The notes: generated by a model not told the origin, from the sequence alone. A stretch of 15,542 bases of DNA from Clostridiales bacterium UBA1779 (GCA_002314565.1 DCGL01000158.1:1-15542), one strand, 5' to 3'; positions 1 to 7,160 are shown, numbered from the stretch's first letter. Program-made: numbers and translations.

Positions 1-497
1 GGTGCGGCATTGCTTTTGCGTGCATTAAATAAAAACAATGCCGGGGTACAAATGTGCGACATTGTTTTTTCTGGCATTTAATAAAACAATGCCGCCGCAC
101 AAAGGCGCGGCATTGTAATTGGCTGCAATTTTCAAAAGCAGTGCTGTGTATAGACGGTGAGGCATTGCTTTTGCGTGCATTAATTAAAACCAATGCCGAA
201 GACTTTCGGTCCGGCATTGTGTTTTTAAAATTACACGAAAAACAATGCCGGCGGTTGAATAAACAGCATTGAAAATCAAGAATCGCGGCAAAAACAATGC
301 CGGCGCCCAAAGGCGCGGCACTGCTAATAAGGTAATTAAACAAAAACAATGCCGCCGCAATAATGCACGACATTGCTTTTTCGGGCATTTAATAAAAACA
401 ATGCCGCAGATAACGACGTCGACATTGTAATTGACAGAAAAACAGAAAAGCAATGCCATCGCCCCAAAAGCCCGGCACTGCGCTTCCCAAATAACAG
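1..497. repeat. Tandem array of 52-bp hairpin units
   Basis: No gene is visible here. The stretch holds nine complete degenerate units plus the right part of a tenth cut by the window edge. Units begin near 30, 82, 134, 186, 238, 290, 342, 394 and 446, an exact 52-bp period. Each unit is an A-run, the arm CAATGCCG, a variable core of about 10-15 nt, the opposing arm CGGCATTG, then usually a T-rich stretch and a linker resembling GCATTTAAT. The A-run/stem/T-run layout makes many units look like bidirectional terminators. Cores and linkers vary widely and arms carry scattered substitutions, but no unit gained or lost length. The short open frames across it have no coding character. Confidence 0.85.
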
Positions 498-508
498 GTA
501 TCATCGTC

Positions 509-534
509 AAAAAAGCCGCCCGGATGGGCGGCTT
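509..534 (-). terminator. Terminator hairpin copy 3 (distal) of the pot operon
   Basis: On the minus strand this reads AAGCCGCCC, loop ATCC, GGGCGGCTT followed by a T-run, the form of an intrinsic terminator. It is the third and farthest of three copies downstream of potCD, spaced exactly 41 bp apart. Confidence 0.7.
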
Positions 535-549
535 GATGGAAAAATCGTC

Positions 550-578
550 AAAAAAGCCGCCCGGATGGGCGGCTTTTT
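550..578 (-). terminator. Terminator hairpin copy 2 of the pot operon
   Basis: Same hairpin as the flanking copies (AAGCCGCCC/GGGCGGCTT). Here it has A-runs upstream as well as T-runs downstream, so it could act in both directions. It is the middle member of the 41-bp tandem triplet. Confidence 0.8.
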
Positions 579-590
579 GGGAAAATCTTC

Positions 591-616
591 AAAAAAGCCG
601 CCCGGATGGGCGGCTT
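591..616 (-). terminator. Terminator hairpin copy 1 (proximal) of the pot operon
   Basis: First hairpin met by RNA polymerase after the potCD stop codon, about 10 nt downstream. It has a 9-bp stem rich in GC, a four-base ATCC loop and six T residues on the minus strand. This is the likely main transcription end of the potABCD operon; the two further copies act as backups. Confidence 0.88.
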
Positions 617-625
617 GGGGGAAAA

Positions 626-2722
626 TCAATAGAATTTGCTTCTCTTTTTCTTGATGAGTGCGCGGGTTGCAAGACCGGCGACTATGATGACGAGCAGGAT
701 GACGGCGACGAGATTTGTCACGTCGGGACCTGCGTCCTCCTCTTCAGAGGAGGCAATCTTGAGCTTGGACCACAGACTGTTCATATAGTTGTTGGTTTCG
801 GCATCAAGCAGGCAGTAGGCGTATTTGTCGTACTCCTCTTTGAAATCAAGACCTTCGGGATAAAGAATGTCGTAGGCGTTTTCCTTGATATCGTTGAGGT
901 ACTCGATATACTCTTCATTTTCGCGGACAACGTTGTTCGGGCAGGCGTAGCAAATCATTTCGGCATTTGCGACAGCGGGCTCTTCGGTCAGCATCCAGTT
1001 GATGAAGATATTTGCGGTCTCGTAATTCTTTGCTCCCTTCGGGATTGCCATGGCGTCAATGAAGTAATTGACTGCTTCTGGCTGGAAGAACTCGAGATCT
1101 TCGTTGTTCTGATACATAAACAGGAAGTCGCCGGCGTAGTAAGAAGAAATATAAGCCTCGCCGCTTTCCATCTTATTATAGATTTCATCCATAACGTAGG
1201 ACTGAATGAGCGGTTTCTGAGCGGCAAGCCACTCAAGGGCGCGATCCCATTCGGCATGGTCGGTGGTGTTTACACTGATGCCGAGGTTGTACATTGCCGT
1301 ACCGAAGGCGTCTCTCTGGTTGTTGTACTGAAGAATCTTTCCCTTGTATTTGGCGTTGTTCATCAGTTCCCAGCTCGTGACGTCTTCTTCATCAACGTGC
1401 TGTGTGTTGTAAATCAGACCGATGACACCGTAGGAGTAGGGAACCGAGTACTGTTCATCCGGGTCATAATAGAGACCCTTGAAGCCGTCGTCAATCTGAG
1501 AATAGTTCGGGATGAGGTCAAAGTCAAGCTTTTCAAGCATATCTTCCGAAGCAAGCTTTGCAATCATATAGTCGGAGGGGATGATTACGTCGTAATCGGC
1601 TGCCCCGCTTGAGAGCTTGTTGTAAAGGTCTTCGTTCGAAGCGTAGGTTGTGTAGTTGACCTTGATTTTCTTTCCGTATTCCTCTTCGTACCACTCCTCG
1701 AAGGCGGCGATTACGTCGAGTGAATCGTCGGAGCCGTCAGAGATGTATTCGCCCCAGTTGTAAACGTTGAGGGTTTCCTCTTTTTCGGGGTTAACGAAGA
1801 TAAAGAGGGAGGCCGTGCCGAGAACGATGACGCAGGCAAGAATCAGAGCGGTGATATTGAATCCCTTCGGATGTTCCGAGCGGACGGCGCGGAATTTCTC
1901 TGAAAAGGTCTTCTTTCCGCTGTCATCCGTCTTCTTTGAGTCGCCGGTGAAGGTTGAAAGAAGAAGGAGCAGGAAAATCACAACGAAAACGATTGAGCAG
2001 ATTGCGTTCATATCCGGGGTTACTTCACGCTTTGTCATGGAGTAAATCAGGATGGGCAGCGTCTGGAAGGAGTTTCCTATTGTGAAATTCGAGATAACGA
2101 AGTCATCGAGTGAGAGAGTGAAGGCCATAATTGCACCGGAAAGGATGCCGGGCATGATTGAGGGGAGCTCAATCTTGAAGAAGGCCTGTGCAGGAGTGCA
2201 ACCGAGGTCGAGTCCCGCTTCAGTCAGACTCTTGTCCATCTGACGCAGCTTCGGCAGAACGGACAGGATGACGTAAGGAACGTTGAAGGTGATATGTGCG
2301 ATAAGCAGGGTACCGAAGCCAAGTATCGATGAATTCAGTCCGAGAATGAGCTGAATGAATGCGAACAGCAGCAGCATCGAAATACCGGTTACGATATCCG
2401 GGTTCATCATCGGAATGTTGTTTACCGAGGAAACCAGACGGCGCAGCCATCTGGAGCTCATATAGTGGACCCCGTACGCGGCAAGCGTGCCGATGATTGT
2501 AGAGATAATCGCGGAAAGAACGGCGATTATCATGGAGTATTTCAGGGCTTCAAAAGCCTTTCCGCTTGAGAAAAGCTCGCCGTACCAGCGGAGTGAGAAG
2601 CCGGTGAATACCGTCATGCTCTTTGACTCGTTGAACGAGAAGAGAATCATGACTGCAATCGGGGCATAGAGCAGAATGTAAATAATCCAGGTGTAAATTC
2701 TTGATACCAGTGACTTTTTCAT
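626..2722 (-). CDS. potCD: Polyamine ABC transporter, PotC permease-PotD binding protein fusion
   Basis: This 698-residue protein joins two parts of a spermidine/putrescine importer. Residues 1-265 are a PotC-type permease with about six membrane segments and the EAA coupling loop near 168-185 (EAGLDLG). After a charged linker, a further membrane helix (about 289-311) leads to a PotD-type solute-binding domain from about 316 (LNVYNWGEYISD) to 660. A last hydrophobic helix (about 669-690) ends in a KKKRSK tail. There is no lipobox, so the binding domain is tethered outside the cell by helices at both ends. The ATG start overlaps the potB stop by 4 bp and has GGAGGTG at good spacing. To my knowledge PotC-PotD fusions occur in other Firmicutes. 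The exact polyamine bound is not shown by the sequence. Confidence 0.93.
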   Translation of the reverse strand: MKKSLVSRIYTWIIYILLYAPIAVMILFSFNESKSMTVFTGFSLRWYGELFSSGKAFEALKYSMIIAVLSAIISTIIGTLAAYGVHYMSSRWLRRLVSSVNNIPMMNPDIVTGISMLLLFAFIQLILGLNSSILGFGTLLIAHITFNVPYVILSVLPKLRQMDKSLTEAGLDLGCTPAQAFFKIELPSIMPGILSGAIMAFTLSLDDFVISNFTIGNSFQTLPILIYSMTKREVTPDMNAICSIVFVVIFLLLLLSTFTGDSKKTDDSGKKTFSEKFRAVRSEHPKGFNITALILACVIVLGTASLFIFVNPEKEETLNVYNWGEYISDGSDDSLDVIAAFEEWYEEEYGKKIKVNYTTYASNEDLYNKLSSGAADYDVIIPSDYMIAKLASEDMLEKLDFDLIPNYSQIDDGFKGLYYDPDEQYSVPYSYGVIGLIYNTQHVDEEDVTSWELMNNAKYKGKILQYNNQRDAFGTAMYNLGISVNTTDHAEWDRALEWLAAQKPLIQSYVMDEIYNKMESGEAYISSYYAGDFLFMYQNNEDLEFFQPEAVNYFIDAMAIPKGAKNYETANIFINWMLTEEPAVANAEMICYACPNNVVRENEEYIEYLNDIKENAYDILYPEGLDFKEEYDKYAYCLLDAETNNYMNSLWSKLKIASSEEEDAGPDVTNLVAVILLVIIVAGLATRALIKKKRSKFY

Positions 2723-3564
2723 ACGACTGCACCTCCGTTCTCATCTGCTCCGGACTTGTCGAAGCGGTTCATAACGGCAGTGGAAATCAGTACGATAATC
2801 ATCAGAACCAGCGACATGGCAGCTCCGACGTTATAGGTGTTGACGTTGCCGAAGGCTGTTTCAATGGCATCACCGATGAGCAGGTATTGGCCTCCGCCCA
2901 GCTTCTGAGAAATATAGAAGGTGCTGATTGAAGGAACGAATACCATCGTGATTCCGGAAACGATGCCGGAAACGGAGAGGGGAAGGGTTACGCGGACGGC
3001 GGTCTGAAGCTTGTTGCAGCCGAGATCGGCGGCAGCTTCGGGCAGCTTCGGGTCGATTTTCGACATCACGGTGTAAATCGGCAGCACCATATAGGGCAGA
3101 TAGTCGTACACCATACCGAAAATAACGGCCCCGGGCGTGTTAATCATATGAAGTTCGAATTCTTCACCGAAGATGAGCTGTAAGAAGGAGTTTATAATTC
3201 CGGTGTCTTCGAGCAGCTTCATAATGGCGTAGGTGCGGATGAGGAAGTTTATCCACATGGGCAGCATAACCATCATAATGAGTATGCGCTGTGTGCGGGG
3301 TTTGCAGGAGCAGATTGCCGACGCGAGCGGATAGCCGATGATGAGGCAGATTACCGTTGCAATCAGCGAATATGAGGCGGAGCGCACGAAGGCGTCCGTG
3401 TAGTCGGCGAGGCTGACGAAATTGTCAAGGGTGAAGGCACCCGAGGTGTCCGTGAACGCATAAACTGCCACAAAAATGAGAGGAGCTATGATGAAAAGCA
3501 CAGCCCAGACCATGTGCGGCGCCGCACAGAGGGAGCGGCGTTTGTTTACGGCGGCCCCTGTCAA
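2719..3564 (-). CDS. potB: Polyamine ABC transporter permease PotB
   Basis: Membrane permease of the spermidine/putrescine importer, partner of the PotC half of the downstream fusion. The 281-residue product has about six membrane helices (near 18-38, 64-86, 94-115, 145-165, 197-217, 246-265) and the EAA loop at about 176-195 (EAAADLGCNK), which docks on the PotA ATPase. The start is TTG overlapping the potA stop by 4 bp (TTGA). It is supported by AGGAGG seven bases upstream, while no ATG or GTG is better placed. The tight overlaps on both sides imply translational coupling, so the subunits would be made in fixed ratio. Length and motifs are normal for the family. Confidence 0.92.
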   Translation of the reverse strand: MTGAAVNKRRSLCAAPHMVWAVLFIIAPLIFVAVYAFTDTSGAFTLDNFVSLADYTDAFVRSASYSLIATVICLIIGYPLASAICSCKPRTQRILIMMVMLPMWINFLIRTYAIMKLLEDTGIINSFLQLIFGEEFELHMINTPGAVIFGMVYDYLPYMVLPIYTVMSKIDPKLPEAAADLGCNKLQTAVRVTLPLSVSGIVSGITMVFVPSISTFYISQKLGGGQYLLIGDAIETAFGNVNTYNVGAAMSLVLMIIVLISTAVMNRFDKSGADENGGAVV

Positions 3565-4715
3565 TTCTCTGCCTCCTCGGTTTTCTGAGAGTCTTCAGCT
3601 TCCGGTTCTGTTGTGTCGGAGAGGTGGTCCATCTCATCGCTGAAGGTGGAATAATCGCCGAATTTGCCGGAGTATTCGGATTTTCTCATAACCTGAATTT
3701 CGTGCGGGTCGATGGAAATACCGATTGTCTGGCCGATGGCAACTCTGTCAGTGGTTTCAATCATCCACATAAAGTTGTCAACGAGCACGAGAATTTCGTA
3801 GTAATCGCCCTTGAAGGTGACTGAGCTGACGTTTCCGGTCAGCATGCAGTTCTCAACGGGAACGATGTCGATGTCTTCGGGTCTGACAACAACGTCGACA
3901 GGCTCGTTCTTTCCGAAGCCGGAGTCCTCACAGGTGAAGGTCTGGCCCGCAAAGCTTACTTTGAAGTCTTCGATCATTGTGCCGTTTACGATGTTGCTTT
4001 CTCCGATAAAGTCGGCAACGAAGGCATTTTCGGGTTCGTTGTAAATCTTTTCGGGGGTTCCGATCTGCTGGATACGGCCGTCGGCCATAACCACGACTGT
4101 GTCGGACATGGAAAGTGCTTCTTCCTGGTCATGCGTTACGTAGATAAAGGTGATACCGGTCTGCCGTTGCATGCGCTTCAGTTCAACCTGCATATCCTTG
4201 CGGAGCTTCAGGTCGAGTGCACCGAGGGGTTCGTCGAGAAGAAGAACCTCGGGCTTGTTGATAAGGGCTCTTGCGATCGCAACGCGCTGCTGCTGCCCAC
4301 CTGAGAGGGCGGTCACGTCGCGCTTTTCAAACCCCTTGAGGTTGACGAGTGCCAGCATTTCCTTGACTCTTGTCCTTATTTCTTCGTCAGAGATCTTCTG
4401 AAGTCTCAGACCGAAGGCGACGTTTTCGTAGACGTTGAGGTGGGGGAAGAGGGCATAGCGCTGAAAAACGGTGTTTACCGGACGGCGGTAAGGGGGAATG
4501 TCGTTGATTTTCTTTCCGTTGAAAATCACGTCGCCCTCGTCGGGGGTGACAAAGCCTGCGATCATACGCAGGGTTGTGGTCTTTCCGCAGCCGGAAGGAC
4601 CGAGAAGGGTGATAAACTCCTTCTTGTGGATGTCCAGGTTAATGGACTTGAGAACCTGCTCGCCGTCAAATGATTTTGACAGGCCGCGCAGTTCAATGAG
4701 CTTTTCGTTGTTCAT
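3561..4715 (-). CDS. potA: Polyamine ABC transporter ATP-binding protein PotA
   Basis: Cytosolic ATPase that powers the importer. In the 384-residue product the Walker A is GPSGCGKT (39-46), the Q-loop is at Q84 in VFQRYALFPH, the ABC signature LSGGQQQR is at 136-143, the Walker B ends in D160-E161 and the switch histidine is H194 (THDQEEA). A C-terminal TOBE-type regulatory region of about 140 residues follows, as in PotA/MalK ATPases. The last 25 or so residues are acidic and probably disordered. I start at the ATG at 4715; a TTG three codons upstream is possible but sits too close to the AAAGGA sequence. It is the first gene of the operon. VFQR replaces the more usual VFQS after the Q-loop. 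Confidence 0.93.
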   Translation of the reverse strand: MNNEKLIELRGLSKSFDGEQVLKSINLDIHKKEFITLLGPSGCGKTTTLRMIAGFVTPDEGDVIFNGKKINDIPPYRRPVNTVFQRYALFPHLNVYENVAFGLRLQKISDEEIRTRVKEMLALVNLKGFEKRDVTALSGGQQQRVAIARALINKPEVLLLDEPLGALDLKLRKDMQVELKRMQRQTGITFIYVTHDQEEALSMSDTVVVMADGRIQQIGTPEKIYNEPENAFVADFIGESNIVNGTMIEDFKVSFAGQTFTCEDSGFGKNEPVDVVVRPEDIDIVPVENCMLTGNVSSVTFKGDYYEILVLVDNFMWMIETTDRVAIGQTIGISIDPHEIQVMRKSEYSGKFGDYSTFSDEMDHLSDTTEPEAEDSQKTEEAEN

Positions 4716-4860
4716 TCCGTACAAAATTCCTTTACGAAAAAATTCCGGAACGGAGGTCTATGACGCACACCGGAAAAAAGCGAAAAAACCGCCCGGAATC
4801 CGATAAAAATCGGGTGTCGAGCGAGAAAAAGCCGGGTGCACTTACGTACCGCAGTTACCG
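4716..4860 (-). promoter_or_regulatory. potA leader with alternative hairpins
   Basis: Predicted untranslated leader of about 145 nt between the promoter and potA. On the minus strand there is a small CCGAT/ATCGG hairpin (4800-4813) enclosed by CCCGG (4832-4836) pairing with CCGGG (4792-4796) and followed within three bases by six T. Downstream, TTCCGG (4770-4775) can pair with CCGGAA (4743-4748), again followed by six T. The segment at 4793-4799 (ATTCCGG) could instead pair with 4742-4748 (CCGGAAT). Competing stems next to T-runs fit an attenuator, but the stems are short and no known riboswitch was recognised. Confidence 0.35.
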
Positions 4861-4866
4861 CGCATT

Positions 4867-4895
4867 ATTGTATCAAAAAACGTTCAAAAATGCAA
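4867..4895 (-). promoter_or_regulatory. Sigma-A promoter of the pot operon
   Basis: On the minus strand, -35 TTGCAT (4890-4895) and -10 TACAAT (4867-4872) are separated by exactly 17 bp. Transcription would start near 4860 and leave a leader of about 145 nt before potA. No other good hexamer pair is seen between potA and the DUF1836 terminator. Confidence 0.75.
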
Positions 4896-4991
4896 GACAT
4901 TTTTAGAATTTTTCTTCCTAATTTATTTGGGGAAGGAGTACGAAAAACGGCGCATTTACAGTGAAATTTCGGACCGGTTTCCCGGGAATCG

Positions 4992-5050
4992 AAAAAACGG
5001 TGCTGCGTTATTGCAGAGCGGTAAAGCTCTACCGAAACGCAGCACCGTTT
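4992..5050 (-). terminator. Intrinsic terminator of the DUF1836 gene
   Basis: A 15-bp perfect stem (4995-5009 with 5036-5050, core CGGTGCTGCGTT) encloses a smaller CGGTA/TACCG stem-loop. On the minus strand it is followed by six T at 4992-4997, directly after the gene's stop codon. The plus-strand side has only four T, so leftward termination is favoured. It insulates the pot promoter from upstream transcription. Confidence 0.9.
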
Positions 5051-5063
5051 TGATGCGCTGTTT

Positions 5064-5651
5064 TCAGTTCTTCATCAGTGCATCGACCATTTCGTCGGAG
5101 CGCTTTTTGATGATTGATGCATAATATGCGATGATGATAATTTCAAGTGCGTTGCGCAGACGGACCGTTGCGCCTTCGATGGTTTCGACGTAGTCTTCGG
5201 TGACCTCGGTGATATACTGACGAAGTGTTACGCTGTCTTCGGTTGCATTTTCGCTGGTCATAAGCTTGTCGAGAATACGGCAGATATAATCGTAGAGAAT
5301 CGAGTCTCTGATGATATCGTCCGAACGGTCGTAAACTCTTCCGTTTATGTATGAGATGATGAAGGCGATTTTATCGAGGTTCATGCATTCTCTGAGCATA
5401 TTGATGATGAGAATGTGGGCAAGCTGGTCGATATTGTACTTTTTGTACGTGGCGTTTTCAACCCAGCCGCGCTTGGTCCAGTTCTGAAGCGTGGTGCCTC
5501 CTATACCGGAAATGTCCTTGATGTTTGCGAGCATAATGCCGTTCGAGATGTAGAAAATCTTGTTTAAAAATTCAAGACCGGTGACGTTTCCCATTTCATC
5601 GCGTCTGAGAATCGTTCCGGGGATGAGCTCCTCATTAATCTGAAAATTCAT
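5064..5651 (-). CDS. DUF1836 family protein, putative HTH regulator
   Basis: The 195-residue product resembles the DUF1836 family of Firmicutes, thought to be DNA-binding regulators but with no established regulon. Residues about 38-75 look like a MerR-like winged helix-turn-helix: a helix around DISGIGGTTLQNWTKRGWV, then a KKYN stretch that resembles the wing. They are followed by a helical segment (DQLAHILIINMLRECMNLDKI) typical of the family. The C-terminal half is helical and may mediate dimerisation. I chose the ATG at 5651, which has AAGGAAGGG eight bases upstream; a TTG 15 codons earlier lies inside the leader hairpin. The gene stands alone between its own promoter and terminator. Its target is unknown; the adjacent pot operon is a possible but unproven one. 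Confidence 0.8.
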   Translation of the reverse strand: MNFQINEELIPGTILRRDEMGNVTGLEFLNKIFYISNGIMLANIKDISGIGGTTLQNWTKRGWVENATYKKYNIDQLAHILIINMLRECMNLDKIAFIISYINGRVYDRSDDIIRDSILYDYICRILDKLMTSENATEDSVTLRQYITEVTEDYVETIEGATVRLRNALEIIIIAYYASIIKKRSDEMVDALMKN

Positions 5652-5829
5652 AATAATAACCCTTCCTTTCTTCGCACTTTGGGCCGACCGGCACAAAGTG
5701 GGCGTGAAACAAGCATGTTTTCAGATACGGATTTCTTAATGTTTCACGCTGTATTCTTTCTGTGACAAAGCAAAGTGAGATTTGGTTGAAAGAAAATCCG
5801 GAGTACAAAAAATGACAGCCACCGGATGC
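5652..5829 (-). promoter_or_regulatory. Structured 5' leader of the DUF1836 gene
   Basis: Leader of about 178 nt. Two clear inverted repeats are present: GCGTGAAAC (5702-5710) with GTTTCACGC (5741-5749), 9 bp perfect around 30 nt; and a compound hairpin at 5675-5700 (CACTTTG/CAAAGTG enclosing GCCG/CGGC) ending a few bases before the ribosome-binding site. A second CACTTTG on the minus strand (5771-5777) could compete for the same CAAAGTG. No known riboswitch class was recognised. Confidence 0.5.
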
Positions 5830-5835
5830 GCTTTA

Positions 5836-5864
5836 ATTATATCACACGGTCCGCTGACTGTCAA
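5836..5864 (-). promoter_or_regulatory. Perfect consensus sigma-A promoter, DUF1836 gene
   Basis: On the minus strand, -35 TTGACA (5859-5864) and -10 TATAAT (5836-5841) with a 17-bp spacer: both hexamers match consensus at every base. Between this promoter and the coaW stop (5865-5958) I see only AT-rich sequence, a short GGCT/AGCC hairpin and two CAATATG repeats (5889, 5914). No convincing coaW terminator is visible, so read-through from coaW is possible. Confidence 0.88.
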
Positions 5865-5958
5865 GTAAAATCTTTTAATAGCCAACTGCAATATGATAAT
5901 ATACTCGCAATTTCAATATGTTACGGCTGCGTAGCCCGCATTGTCTGATGAAGAGGGT

Positions 5959-6816
5959 TTACTGAAGTGCAGCGCCGATAACGGTGCCGAACTGTGAGTT
6001 TTCGGGGAATAAGAAGTTTACGCCGAAAACGGGGGACAGATTTTCGAAAACGCCGCGGATGGGATCAATGGCGGTCAGATTTCCCGTCAGTACGATATCC
6101 TTTGTCTTATACTGGCGCGATGCGAAAATTGCCATCATGGCAACGGTTTCCGCAACCATATTGATGATTCCGAGAGCTATGTCGCTGCGCGATGCCATAT
6201 CGCTTGCCTTGCCGAAGTTTGAAGCGGTCAGATCGGCATTCAGTTTTTTGAAGGAGCCCGTGTTCGTGATGTCACCGACGCGCAGGTCAATCTTTGAGAG
6301 GTCTCCGCCTTCGCTGAGCTTTGCAAGATGGCGGACGGAGTCTATGTCAACGAGCTTCTTTGCAAGGCCCGTGATGGTTCCGCCTCCGACACCGGTACCG
6401 CCGAGGTACTCGGTCTTGATGCAGTCGCCCTCCTTCTTTGCATAGGTGATTGCCGTACCCGTTCCCATGCTGACGACGATTGCTTCGTCGAGCTTCGAGA
6501 GGTAGAGACCGCCGATTCCTATACTGTCGAACTCCGACACCGGCTCACATGGAAGATTGTATATCGGCGAGTTCAGGAACGCCGAGCCGACGCCTGTCAT
6601 CATGACTCTCTCGATGTCACCGAGGCCGATTCCGTTCTCAACCGTGAACTTTCCGAAGGCGCCGTAAACCGAGGTCACGGGGTCCGTGGCCTTTACAATC
6701 TGCGGCTGTATCAAATTCTTGTTTCCGTCAAATCCGACGATTTTCGTCGTGCTTCCCCCGACGTCGATGCCCAGCACCGTTTTACCCGTCGACGGCTTTT
6801 TCTTGAATTCCGGCAT
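5959..6816 (-). CDS. coaW: Type II pantothenate kinase
   Basis: Predicted to phosphorylate pantothenate with ATP, the first committed step of coenzyme A synthesis, in the cytosol. The 285-residue protein has the ASKHA-fold phosphate loop near its start (GIDVGGSTTK, about 16-25). It also has an EFDSIGIGG segment whose Glu is the likely catalytic base, the second phosphate loop VSMGTGTA, and GGTGVGGGTITGL, all features of the staphylococcal-type enzyme. The start is decided by the promoter: the upstream in-frame ATG at 6852 lies only 4 bp from the -10 box and would fall at or before the transcription start. The ATG at 6816 has AGAGG just upstream, though closely spaced. A different ASKHA sugar or acid kinase is a less likely alternative. 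Confidence 0.88.
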   Translation of the reverse strand: MPEFKKKPSTGKTVLGIDVGGSTTKIVGFDGNKNLIQPQIVKATDPVTSVYGAFGKFTVENGIGLGDIERVMMTGVGSAFLNSPIYNLPCEPVSEFDSIGIGGLYLSKLDEAIVVSMGTGTAITYAKKEGDCIKTEYLGGTGVGGGTITGLAKKLVDIDSVRHLAKLSEGGDLSKIDLRVGDITNTGSFKKLNADLTASNFGKASDMASRSDIALGIINMVAETVAMMAIFASRQYKTKDIVLTGNLTAIDPIRGVFENLSPVFGVNFLFPENSQFGTVIGAALQ

Positions 6817-6855
6817 TTTAACCTCTGAAATCAAATTAGATTCATTTATCATAAT

Positions 6856-6884
6856 ATTATACTATGTTTTTTCGGATTGTACAA
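6856..6884 (-). promoter_or_regulatory. Sigma-A promoter of coaW
   Basis: On the minus strand, -35 TTGTAC (6879-6884), 17-bp spacer, -10 TATAAT (6856-6861). The predicted transcription start falls near 6849, giving a leader of about 30 nt before the ATG at 6816. It lies 23 bp from the MITE-like element. Confidence 0.75.
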
Positions 6885-6907
6885 TATTTTTCTTTCAGAT
6901 GACAGGG

Positions 6908-7143
6908 GAGCCTCATCCGTCAATTTTCGCTGACGCGAAAATTGCCACCTTCCCCCGTGGGGAAGGCAAGATGACACGTTGTTTTACCTTTCTTGCCTTC
7001 CATCGTGGGGAAGACAAGACGACGACGCTGTTTTACCTTCCTTGCCTTCCATCGTGGGGAAGACAAGACGACGACGCTGTTTTACCTTCCTTGCCTTCCC
7101 CACGGGGGAAGGTGGCACGGCGCAGCCGTGACGGATGAGGCTC
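6908..7143. mobile_element. MITE-like palindromic element with internal 49-bp repeats
   Basis: A 236-bp non-coding element with 15-bp perfect terminal inverted repeats (GAGCCTCATCCGTCA at 6908-6922, its complement at 7129-7143). Further in is a 26-bp perfect inverted pair (6945-6970 and 7090-7115, GGAAGG-rich). Between these, a unit starting TTTTACCTT recurs at 6982, 7031 and 7080, a 49-bp period. No transposase is encoded and no clear target duplication was found. Elements with CCTCATCCGTCA ends and CCTTCCCC stems are, from memory, common between genes in Ruminococcaceae-type genomes. The open frames crossing it are consequences of the repeats. Confidence 0.8.
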
Positions 7144-7160
7144 GGCATGATTAATAAATC

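Noticed and set aside
1..497. CRISPR array
   Set aside because: Spacing is regular, but there are no identical repeats separated by unique spacers; the whole 52-bp unit is one diverged tandem repeat, and no cas gene is in the window.
431..1612. 393-codon plus-strand open frame
   Set aside because: It is antisense to the well-supported potCD gene and runs through the terminator repeats; its translation has no recognisable domain.
4992..5050. tRNA or small structured RNA gene
   Set aside because: The long perfect stem with a T-run directly after a stop codon is a terminator; no cloverleaf or CCA end is present.
5865..5958. Terminator after coaW
   Set aside because: Only a 4-bp GGCT/AGCC hairpin without a T-run is present.
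6817..6852. Upstream ATG at 6852 as the coaW start
   Set aside because: It lies 4 bp from the -10 box, at or before the predicted transcription start, and has no ribosome-binding site.
6686..7138. 150-codon plus-strand open frame over the MITE-like element
   Set aside because: It starts antisense within coaW and owes its length to the 49-bp repeats; the translation is low complexity and has no ribosome-binding site.
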